64,000 bases of DNA from Pseudomonas hydrolytica. GTDB lineage: Bacteria > Pseudomonadota > Gammaproteobacteria > Pseudomonadales > Pseudomonadaceae. Below are positions 57,529-64,000 of the stretch, in pieces. The notes beneath the pieces are model-generated. The model ran no database searches. It was given only the letters and a program-made list of their open reading frames with translations, and was not told the DNA's origin. The DNA lies in assembly GCF_021495345.1 (NCBI RefSeq), contig NZ_CP099397.1:3658001-3722000 (forward strand), in the 5' to 3' direction. The stretch's first letter is position 1; each line of letters begins with the position of its first letter. Position numbers and translations under genes: made by a program.

Positions 57529-58218
57529 TCAGGCCAGCAGGCTGCGGTCGAATATGAACACGCCTGCCGCCGGCCGCCGCTCCAGCAGCACCTGGGGTCG
57601 TCCCATCTTCGGGTAGTTCTTCTCTCCGGTATCGACTATCCAGCCCTGCGTCTTCATGCGCTCCAGCCTGCCGCGCAGCGTGGTGTGCTGCACCGGCTCG
57701 CCGAGGCAGGCCTGAAAGGCAGCGAGCGCCTCCGTCACGGTAAAGCGTGGTGCCAGCAGATAGAGCGGCAACGAGCTGTAAACCGATTTGCCCTGCAACC
57801 GCTCCATCGCCAGGCGCACCAGTTGTCCATGGTCGAACGGCAAGGCCTGTTGGCCTGTGGTTAGCGCCGACAGATCGATGAACTGCAGATGTTCATCCTG
57901 CGGCTCAACGTCAGGCGCCAGCAGCGCCAGGTAGCAGGTGCTCAGCGACCAGCCGCGCGGGTCGCGCACGCCATTGCCCACCGTGGCCACCTGCTCCAGG
58001 TATTGCGGTTGCAGGCGCGCCTTGTCTGCCAGGGCACGGGCAGCCGCGGCATCCAGGCTGGCATCGGCGCAGCGGCCGTTGACCAGTACTCCCGGCAGCG
58101 CCCATTGCCCGGCATAGGGCTCGCGCTGGCGGCGAGCCAGCAGCACCTGCAAAACCCCTTCCCCATTCAGCCTCAGGGCCACGATATCGACCCCGGCGAG
58201 AACTTCCGCTGCACTCAT
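57529..58218 (-). CDS. nrtR: NrtR-type Nudix transcriptional repressor of NAD metabolism
   Basis: 229 residues. The N-terminal Nudix-fold domain (about 8-140: VDIVALRLNGEGVLQVLLAR) has a degenerate Nudix box: where GX5EX7REUXEEXGU is expected, the segment GVLVNGRCADASLDAAAARA lacks the catalytic glutamates, as in regulatory NrtR. The C-terminal winged-helix domain follows (about 155-225; HTTLRGRLERMKTQGWIVDT, GRPQVLLER). NrtR proteins sense ADP-ribose or NAD and repress NAD salvage genes. Divergent from pncA-pncB-nadE with a palindrome between. The ATG at 58218 is preferred over a GTG at 58230. Confidence 0.9.
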   Translation of the reverse strand: MSAAEVLAGVDIVALRLNGEGVLQVLLARRQREPYAGQWALPGVLVNGRCADASLDAAAARALADKARLQPQYLEQVATVGNGVRDPRGWSLSTCYLALLAPDVEPQDEHLQFIDLSALTTGQQALPFDHGQLVRLAMERLQGKSVYSSLPLYLLAPRFTVTEALAAFQACLGEPVQHTTLRGRLERMKTQGWIVDTGEKNYPKMGRPQVLLERRPAAGVFIFDRSLLA

Positions 58219-58240
58219 AGGCACTCTCACTGCTTCGTTT

Positions 58241-58256
58241 ACTTATTTCATCTTGA
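58241..58256. promoter_or_regulatory. Degenerate copy of the NrtR half-site near the nrtR start
   Basis: ACTTATTTCATCTTGA resembles the left arm of the palindrome at 58301-58333 (ACATATTTCATCAGAT; 12 of 16 identical). It lies 23 nt before the nrtR ATG and could allow autoregulation. Confidence 0.4.
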
Positions 58257-58300
58257 CCAATAACTCGCGGTCTTTCACCTGTTTCCATGAAAAAACGCTT

Positions 58301-58333
58301 GACTACATATTTCATCAGATGAAATATGTAGTC
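58301..58333. promoter_or_regulatory. 33-bp perfect palindrome, predicted NrtR operator
   Basis: Arms GACTACATATTTCATC (58301-58316) and its exact complement (58318-58333) around a single A. It ends 25 nt before the pncA ATG. TTGACT at 58299-58304 could be a -35 overlapping the palindrome, so a bound repressor would block RNA polymerase. Confidence 0.75.
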
Positions 58334-58358
58334 ATCCAAGCGCAGAGAGGAGCGCACC

Positions 58359-59003
58359 ATGAAGATCGCCAGCTTCGACGTAGACGCCCAGAAAGGCTTC
58401 ACCCCGCTGTGCCCCGGCGAACTGCCCGTACCCGAAGGCGATGCCATCGTCCCGGCGCTGAATCAGCTGGCCACACGCGCCCAGCTGCGCATCGGCAGCA
58501 AGGATGCCCACAGCCCGCGGGCCGCCTGGGTGGTCGACAGCCACGCACAGATGCTGCAGCCCTTGCCCCTGGCCAATGCCGATCTGACCTGGGTCAGCCA
58601 CTGCGTGCCCGGCACGCCCGGCTTCGAGCTGCTCGAAGGCCTGCCTGCGCCGCTGGATTACGACTACTTCGTATGGAAAGGCGTGGAGCCCGACCTGCAC
58701 CCCTACGGCGCCTGTTACCACGACCTGGCCGAGAAGCGCAGCACGGGCGTGATCGAATTTCTCCGGCACAATGCAGTCGACCACATACTGGTCGGCGGCC
58801 TGGCCCTGGATTACTGCGTGAAAACCACGGCCCTGCAGCTGCGCCGCGCCGGCTTCGCAGTGACCGTCTACCTGCCGGCCTGCCGCGCCATCGCCCGCAA
58901 CACCGCCGATGCAGCCTGTACCGCCATGCGCGAACAGGGCATCACACTTGCATCCAGCCTGGATGAGCTGGACAGCGCCTTAGCCACGGAGACCCAAGGA
59001 TGA
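58359..59003 (+). CDS. pncA: Nicotinamidase (isochorismatase family)
   Basis: Hydrolyses nicotinamide to nicotinate, feeding PncB. 214 residues. The catalytic triad fits Asp9 (DVDAQKGF), Lys107 (FVWKGVEPD) and Cys153 ([13 protein letters not shown]); metal ligands fit Asp49, His51 and His62 (SKDAHSP; VDSHAQ). GAGGAG ribosome-binding site. The stop overlaps pncB by 4 nt. First gene of pncA-pncB-nadE. Confidence 0.93.
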   Translation: MKIASFDVDAQKGFTPLCPGELPVPEGDAIVPALNQLATRAQLRIGSKDAHSPRAAWVVDSHAQMLQPLPLANADLTWVSHCVPGTPGFELLEGLPAPLDYDYFVWKGVEPDLHPYGACYHDLAEKRSTGVIEFLRHNAVDHILVGGLALDYCVKTTALQLRRAGFAVTVYLPACRAIARNTADAACTAMREQGITLASSLDELDSALATETQG

Positions 59004-60199
59004 GCGAGAGTATCTTCGCCGAACGGATCGTGCAGAACCTGCTCGACACCGACTTCTACAAGCTGACCATGATGCAGGCGGTGCTGCACAACTACCCCAA
59101 CGCCGAGGTGGAATGGGAGTTCCGCTGCCGCAGCAGCGAGGACCTGACGCCCTACCTGGCCGAAATTCGCTACCAGATCGAGCGCCTGAGCGAGCTGAGC
59201 ATCACCGCGGACCAGCTCGCCTTTCTCGAGCGCATCCCGTTCATCAAGCCCGACTTCATCCGCTTTCTCAGCCTGTTCCGCTTCAACCTGCGCTACGTCC
59301 ACACGGGCATCGAAGACGGCCAGTTGAGCATTCGCCTGCGCGGCCCCTGGCTGCACGTGATCCTCTTCGAGGTGCCGCTGCTGGCCATCGTCAGCGAAGT
59401 GCGCAACCGCTATCGCTACCGCGAGGTACTGCTGGAGCAGGCTGCCGAGCGCCTCTACCAGAAGCTCGACTGGCTGCGCGCCGAGGCCAGCGAGGACGAG
59501 CTGGCCGGTTTCCAGCTCGCCGACTTCGGCACCCGCCGGCGCTTTTCCTACCGCGTGCAGGAACAGGCGGTGCACATCCTCAAGCGTGATTTCCCAGGGC
59601 GTTTCGTCGGCACCAGCAACGTGCACCTGGCCCGCGAATTCGACCTCAAACCCATCGGCACCATGGCCCACGAATGGCTGATGGCGCACCAGCAACTGGG
59701 CCCCAGGCTGATCGACAGCCAGATAGCCGCCCTCGATTGCTGGGTGCGTGAATACCGCGGCCAGCTGGGTATCGCCCTGACCGACTGCATCACCATGGAT
59801 GCCTTCCTGGCCGACTTCGACTTGTATTTCGCCAAGCTTTTCGACGGCCTGCGCCACGATTCCGGCGACCCGCTGGAGTGGGCGGAAAAGGCCATTGCCC
59901 ACTACGAGAAACTCGGCATCGACCCGCTGAGCAAGACCCTGGTGTTCTCCGACGGGCTCGATCTGCCCAAGTCGCTACGGCTCTACCGTGCACTTTCCGG
60001 ACGAATCCACGTAAGCTTCGGGGTCGGCACCAACCTGACCTGCGACATACCCGGCGTCGAGCCGATGAACATCGTGATCAAGATGATCGCCTGCAACGGC
60101 CAGCCCGTGGCGAAGATCTCCGACACACCCGGCAAGACCCAGTGCCGCGACGAGAATTTCGTCAGCTACCTGAAACACGTCTTTCGCGTCACCCAGTGA
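59000..60199 (+). CDS. pncB: Nicotinate phosphoribosyltransferase
   Basis: Converts nicotinate and PRPP to nicotinate mononucleotide. 399 residues, the usual bacterial length. Signature segments: [60 protein letters not shown] and [20 protein letters not shown]. Coupled to pncA by a 4-nt overlap; nadE follows after 10 nt. Confidence 0.96.
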   Translation: MSESIFAERIVQNLLDTDFYKLTMMQAVLHNYPNAEVEWEFRCRSSEDLTPYLAEIRYQIERLSELSITADQLAFLERIPFIKPDFIRFLSLFRFNLRYVHTGIEDGQLSIRLRGPWLHVILFEVPLLAIVSEVRNRYRYREVLLEQAAERLYQKLDWLRAEASEDELAGFQLADFGTRRRFSYRVQEQAVHILKRDFPGRFVGTSNVHLAREFDLKPIGTMAHEWLMAHQQLGPRLIDSQIAALDCWVREYRGQLGIALTDCITMDAFLADFDLYFAKLFDGLRHDSGDPLEWAEKAIAHYEKLGIDPLSKTLVFSDGLDLPKSLRLYRALSGRIHVSFGVGTNLTCDIPGVEPMNIVIKMIACNGQPVAKISDTPGKTQCRDENFVSYLKHVFRVTQ

Positions 60200-60209
60200 G
60201 GACCTAGAC

Positions 60210-61037
60210 ATGAGTAACCGCCAAGCCGAAATCGCCGCCGCCCTCGACGTGGTGCCCCCCTTCGCCGACGATGCCGCGCTGGTCGCCGAGATCGAACGGC
60301 GCAAGACCTTCATCAAGAACACCCTCAAGCAGTCCGGCCTCAAGGTACTGGTGCTGGGTATCAGCGGCGGCGTGGACTCCACCACGGCCGGACGCCTGGC
60401 CCAGCTCTCGGTCGAGGAGCTGCGTGCCGAGACCGGCGACGCCGACTATCGCTTCATCGCCGTGCGTCTGCCGCACAACACCCAGCACGACGAGCACGAC
60501 GCCCAGGATTCGCTGAAATTCGTCAATGCCGATGAAGAGGCCACGGTCAACATCGCCGCCAGCGTAATCGGCCTCAGCGAGCAGGTCAGCCACCTGCAAC
60601 AGCTGAGCGACGCCCGTCGCGACTTCGTGATTGGCAACGTCAAGGCACGCATTCGCATGGTCGCCCAGTTCACCATCGCCAACGCCAACAACGGCCTGGT
60701 GATCGGCACCGACCACGCCGCCGAGGCGGTGATGGGCTTCTTCACCAAGTTCGGCGACGGCGCCTGTGACCTCGCTCCGCTGTCGGGTCTGGTTAAACAC
60801 CAGGTGCGCGCCATCGCCGCGCACCTGGGCGCGCCACAACATCTGGTACAGAAGACGCCCACCGCCGACCTGGAGGAACTGCGCCCCGGCAAGCCGGACG
60901 AGGAGGCTCACGGCGTGACCTACGCCGAGATCGATGCCTTCCTGCATGGCCAGAACGTCAGCGACGAGGCCTATGCCACCATCGTGCGCACCTATGACGC
61001 CACGCGCCACAAGCGCGAGCTGCCGCTGGTGCCCTGA
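60210..61037 (+). CDS. nadE: Ammonia-dependent NAD synthetase
   Basis: Amidates deamido-NAD to NAD using ammonia, the last step of both salvage and de novo pathways. 275 residues, the short NH3-dependent form without a glutaminase domain. The ATP-pyrophosphatase P-loop SGGVDST is at 52-58; [20 protein letters not shown] and [20 protein letters not shown] are typical. Last gene of the pncA-pncB-nadE operon, followed by a hairpin terminator. Confidence 0.97.
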   Translation: MSNRQAEIAAALDVVPPFADDAALVAEIERRKTFIKNTLKQSGLKVLVLGISGGVDSTTAGRLAQLSVEELRAETGDADYRFIAVRLPHNTQHDEHDAQDSLKFVNADEEATVNIAASVIGLSEQVSHLQQLSDARRDFVIGNVKARIRMVAQFTIANANNGLVIGTDHAAEAVMGFFTKFGDGACDLAPLSGLVKHQVRAIAAHLGAPQHLVQKTPTADLEELRPGKPDEEAHGVTYAEIDAFLHGQNVSDEAYATIVRTYDATRHKRELPLVP

Positions 61038-61057
61038 TCGCAGGCAACGAAAACCAG

Positions 61058-61083
61058 GAAGCCGGGCATTGCCCGGCTTCTTC
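61058..61083 (+). terminator. Terminator after nadE
   Basis: GAAGCCGGG (61058-61066), loop CATTG, CCCGGCTTC (61072-61080), followed by TTC. Short U-tract, but the location 20 nt past nadE fits. Nearly the same hairpin recurs at 61438-61461. Confidence 0.8.
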
Positions 61084-61132
61084 GCATTCGGCACCGTCCG
61101 ACCAGCAGTTCATGCTGCGTCGGTGGCTGCAA

Positions 61133-61345
61133 TCAGTGACTTTCCCCGGCGATCCGTTCGGCCGGCGGGGCACTGCGCTCGTACACCTGCCGCGGCCGAC
61201 AACTGGCGACGGGCGCCGGAGGCGGCTGATCCGGCAGCGTCGGCTCACCCGGCTCCTGCGGCGGCACGGGTCTACCTGGCTGATCAGGTACATCAGGGTC
61301 GGGCTGGCCGGGAACGCCGCCGGCGTTGAAATCGATAAGAGACAT
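61133..61345 (-). CDS. Small proline-rich protein, function unknown
   Basis: 70 residues, starts MSLIDFNAGGVPGQPDPDVP and has 19 prolines, with PxxP-like spacing and no membrane segment. AGGAGAG lies 8 nt before the ATG, supporting translation. It sits alone between two near-identical hairpin terminators, read leftward. No recognised family. Confidence 0.55.
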   Translation of the reverse strand: MSLIDFNAGGVPGQPDPDVPDQPGRPVPPQEPGEPTLPDQPPPAPVASCRPRQVYERSAPPAERIAGESH

Positions 61346-61437
61346 GCAGGGCTCTCCTGAACGTGGGCTGTTGCAGGTTGAGTAGCGTCCCGTGCGGAAG
61401 ATTCAGCTTTTCCGACCAGCGCCATGAGCCGGATACG

Positions 61438-61461
61438 AAAAAGCCGGGCAATGCCCGGCTT
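61438..61461 (-). terminator. Terminator of dcd
   Basis: On the minus strand AAGCCGGGCA-T-TGCCCGGCTT then TTTTC (61461 down to 61438), 20 nt past the dcd stop. Confidence 0.88.
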
Positions 61462-61481
61462 CTTCCATTTTCCCGCGGTTG

Positions 61482-62048
<567 letters not shown>

Positions 62049-62172
62049 GGCGAGGTGTCCTGAGTGGGCGGTTACGAAAAAAAGTGAGCGCATCTTACCG
62101 ATGCAGGCGCCACGCTTCAAAGAGTGCCGCCCGCCCCATCAGTCGTTATTTGCAAAAAAGCTGCATCGACCA

Positions 62173-62349
62173 TTCGCACTCGGCGATAAAAACACGTATG
62201 GTGTGCCCACTGTGCTGCATGTGTCACCGCGAATCGCTACTAGATGCCTAGATCTCGATCCAAACATCGTCCGACTCCTAGTACTCGTTGCACTCAGTCC
62301 CGGCCTGGGCTTTTCCAGGGCTGTAATTACTTTTGTTAGGAGACATCAC
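62173..62349 (+). promoter_or_regulatory. Promoter region and long 5' leader of the cold-shock gene
   Basis: Possible promoter TTCGCA (62173-62178), 18 nt, TATGGT (62197-62202), giving a leader of about 140 nt before the ATG. Long leaders are usual for cspA-type genes and control mRNA stability and translation with temperature. The rest of the 301-nt dcd/csp gap shows no gene. Confidence 0.4.
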
Positions 62350-62559
62350 ATGTCCAATCGTCAGACTGGCACCGTCAAGTGGTTCAACGATGAGAAAGGC
62401 TACGGCTTCATCACCCCGCAATCCGGTGACGACCTCTTCGTACACTTCAAAGCCATCCAGAGCGACGGTTTCAAATCCCTGAAGGAAGGCCAGCAGGTTT
62501 CCTTCGTGGCTACCCGTGGCCAGAAAGGCATGCAGGCTGAGGAAGTTCAGGTTATCTAA
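62350..62559 (+). CDS. CspA-family cold-shock protein
   Basis: 69 residues, single cold-shock domain: [17 protein letters not shown] carries RNP1 (KGYGFI) and DDLFVHF carries RNP2. It binds single-stranded nucleic acid as an RNA chaperone or transcription antiterminator. AGGAG 8 nt before the ATG, long leader upstream and a strong terminator downstream. Confidence 0.95.
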   Translation: MSNRQTGTVKWFNDEKGYGFITPQSGDDLFVHFKAIQSDGFKSLKEGQQVSFVATRGQKGMQAEEVQVI

Positions 62560-62582
62560 CCTGCACTACCCCGCTTGAAAAG

Positions 62583-62608
62583 AGCCCCGCCTAGTGCGGG
62601 GCTTTTTT
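62583..62608 (+). terminator. Terminator of the cold-shock gene
   Basis: AGCCCCGC (62583-62590), loop CTAGT, GCGGGGCT (62596-62603), T-run 62603-62608. Confidence 0.93.
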
Positions 62609-62633
62609 ATGGGGGTCTGGAAGATGCCTGCCT

Positions 62634-62790
62634 CCCCTCTCCCATGCATTGGAGAGGGGACGGGGGAGAGGGTTCTGCAACCTGCCGCAGTCGCACATCG
62701 CTCTCTCCCGCCCTTCGGGCACCCTCGGCTTGGGCATCCTGCGTCGCTCTACCTCCTGCATCCATGCAGTCGTCTCCCATAGATGGGAGA
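62634..62790. repeat. Intergenic hairpin pair (REP-like)
   Basis: First hairpin CCCCTCTCC (62634-62642) with GGAGAGGGG (62651-62659). Second TCTCCCAT-AG-ATGGGAGA (62773-62790). Both share CTCTCCCAT/ATGGGAGAG-like words and lie between convergent csp and apbC. Resembles dispersed CCCTCTCC repeats common in Pseudomonas. Confidence 0.65.
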
Positions 62791-62821
62791 GGGTCATCAG
62801 AAGGCCGCTGCGCGGCTGCTG

Positions 62822-63910
62822 TTAGTCCTCACTGATCTCGATGCTGGGCATGGCCGGCTTGCCCGCCTGGGCGATGCGCGCACCGACCTTGCGCGCCAGG
62901 TCCTGATAGATCATGGCGATCTGGCTTTCCGGATCGGCAATGGTGGTCGGCTTGCCGTCATCGGCCTGCATGCGGATGGCCATCGACAGCGGCAGGGAGG
63001 CCAGCAGCTCGACGCCGTATTGCGCAGCCAGCTTCTCGCCTCCGCCCTCGCCGAACAGGTGCTCGGCATGGCCGCAGTTCGAGCAGATGTGCACCGCCAT
63101 GTTCTCCACCACACCCAGCACCGGGATGTGCACCTTGCGGAACATCTCCACGCCTTTCTTGGCATCGAGCAGGGCCAGGTCCTGCGGCGTGGTGACGATC
63201 ACGCTGCCGGCCACCGGCACCTTCTGCGCCAGGGTCAACTGGATGTCACCGGTACCCGGCGGCATATCCACCACCAGGTAATCGAGGTCGTTCCAGGCGG
63301 TTTGGGTGATCAGCTGCAGCAGCGCACCGCTGACCATCGGCCCGCGCCACACCATCGGCGTGTTGTCGTCGGTGAGAAAGGCCATGGACATCACCTGCAC
63401 GCCATGGGCCTCGAGCGGCACGAACCATTTCTGATCCTTCACCTGCGGCCGCGTACCCTCGGCGATGCCGAACATGATGCCCTGGCTGGGCCCGTAGATA
63501 TCGGCGTCGAGGATGCCCACGCGCGCGCCCTCGCGGGCCAGCGCCAGCGCCAGGTTGGCCGCGGTGGTGGACTTGCCCACACCGCCCTTGCCCGAAGCCA
63601 CGGCGATCACGTTCTTTACCCCGGCCAGTGCCGGCACCTGGGCCTGGCCCTGATGCGAGTCGATCACGCAGTCGACCTTTACCTGCGCACTGTCGACGCC
63701 ATCGAGGTTCTCCAGCGCCATTTGCAGCATCTGCGCCCAACCGTTCTTGAACAGGCCGGCGGCGTAGCCCAGCTCCAGACGTACGGTAACGCGCGCGCCC
63801 TGGATGTCGACCTCGCGCAGGCAACCGGCGCTGACCGGGTCCTGATCGAGATGGGGGTCGGTGAACTGACGCAGACAGGCTTCGACCGCTTCGCGGGTGA
63901 CGGCACTCAT
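62822..63910 (-). CDS. apbC: Iron-sulfur cluster carrier ATPase ApbC (Mrp/NBP35 family)
   Basis: P-loop ATPase that carries and transfers Fe-S clusters. 362 residues: N-terminal DUF59/MIP18-like domain (about 1-90), deviant Walker A GKGGVGKST at 107-115, switch I and II (DADIYGPSQG; VVDMPPGTGD) and the CxxC cluster site (HICSNCGHAEH) near residue 280. Unrelated to the Mrp antiporters despite the shared name. The remaining 90 nt to the window edge are its upstream region and show no gene. Confidence 0.95.
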   Translation of the reverse strand: MSAVTREAVEACLRQFTDPHLDQDPVSAGCLREVDIQGARVTVRLELGYAAGLFKNGWAQMLQMALENLDGVDSAQVKVDCVIDSHQGQAQVPALAGVKNVIAVASGKGGVGKSTTAANLALALAREGARVGILDADIYGPSQGIMFGIAEGTRPQVKDQKWFVPLEAHGVQVMSMAFLTDDNTPMVWRGPMVSGALLQLITQTAWNDLDYLVVDMPPGTGDIQLTLAQKVPVAGSVIVTTPQDLALLDAKKGVEMFRKVHIPVLGVVENMAVHICSNCGHAEHLFGEGGGEKLAAQYGVELLASLPLSMAIRMQADDGKPTTIADPESQIAMIYQDLARKVGARIAQAGKPAMPSIEISED

Positions 63911-64000
63911 GCAAGAACTCCAGAAGACAGGCAGAAAATCAGGCGGGCATCATAGCAGCAGCCTCCCCAAGCAGCGCAGCATGCGCTTTTGCCTGCCGCA

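Noticed and set aside
62634..62790. CRISPR-like repeats
   Set aside because: Only two hairpins with different spacers and no regular repeat-spacer pattern. No CRISPR array was found anywhere in the window.
62575..62835. 86-codon frame after the cold-shock gene
   Set aside because: It runs through the terminator and the CCCTCTCC hairpins, so it is unlikely to be translated.

Overview
The window is a GC-rich, gene-dense stretch of a Pseudomonas chromosome. The block lepA-mucD-mucC-mucB-mucA-algU, nadB, ygfX-sdhE, ygfZ and a tricarboxylate-uptake locus matches P. aeruginosa gene order as I remember it. Protein lengths also fit (MucD 474 aa, PdxH 215 aa, DinG 714 aa, Dcd 188 aa). The species cannot be fixed from sequence alone; a P. 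mendocina/P. alcaliphila-type relative is plausible. I see no tRNA, rRNA, CRISPR array, insertion sequence or prophage. Almost all of it is core genome.

Layout. 1-6.2 kb: truncated lepA and the envelope-stress operon algU-mucABCD, read leftward from an AlgU-type promoter (5894-5920). 6.2-11.3 kb: nadB, the flavinylation factor gene sdhE with ygfX, ygfZ, an HDOD gene and a lone periplasmic binding protein. 11.3-18.9 kb: tctE/tctD two-component system, divergent from an OprD-family porin and tctCBA, plus an AbrB-type membrane protein. 19-25.4 kb: an RluA-type pseudouridine synthase, a lipoprotein, a GAPDH, an FAD-dependent dehydrogenase, a GNAT acetyltransferase and an EamA exporter, with two inverted-repeat elements. 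25.5-31.3 kb: a leftward six-gene Mrp/Sha cation/proton antiporter operon. 31.6-38.7 kb: glycine-zipper lipoprotein, glycerate kinase, GntP permease, CdaR, pdxH, an OmpA-like lipoprotein and a beta-lactamase-fold hydrolase. 39-44.7 kb: a second complete six-gene Mrp operon, read rightward. 44.7-57.3 kb: dinG, a CopD-like protein, a collagen-like secreted protein, two tandem OmpA-like lipoproteins, SEC-C proteins and a QuiP-like acylase. 57.5-61.3 kb: NAD salvage locus nrtR / pncA-pncB-nadE. 61.5-64 kb: dcd, a cold-shock gene and apbC.

How it works together. AlgU/MucA/MucB/MucD senses envelope stress, and several envelope proteins lie nearby. The tct locus is a self-contained module: sensor, regulator, outer-membrane porin, periplasmic binder and inner-membrane permease. 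CdaR-GntP-glycerate kinase looks like a D-glycerate module. NadB (de novo NAD synthesis) and NrtR-PncA-PncB-NadE (salvage) sit at opposite ends.

The most unusual signals are regulatory or architectural. The ribosome-binding site of one tandem OmpA lipoprotein gene lies inside a perfect 14-bp hairpin, and a weaker version sits before its paralogue. A 33-bp palindrome lies in front of the NAD salvage operon. Two full Mrp operons lie 7.7 kb apart. Hfq/Crc-type A-rich motifs precede both the porin and tctC. A Gly-X-Y collagen-like secreted protein and a His-rich 63-residue SEC-C protein are present.
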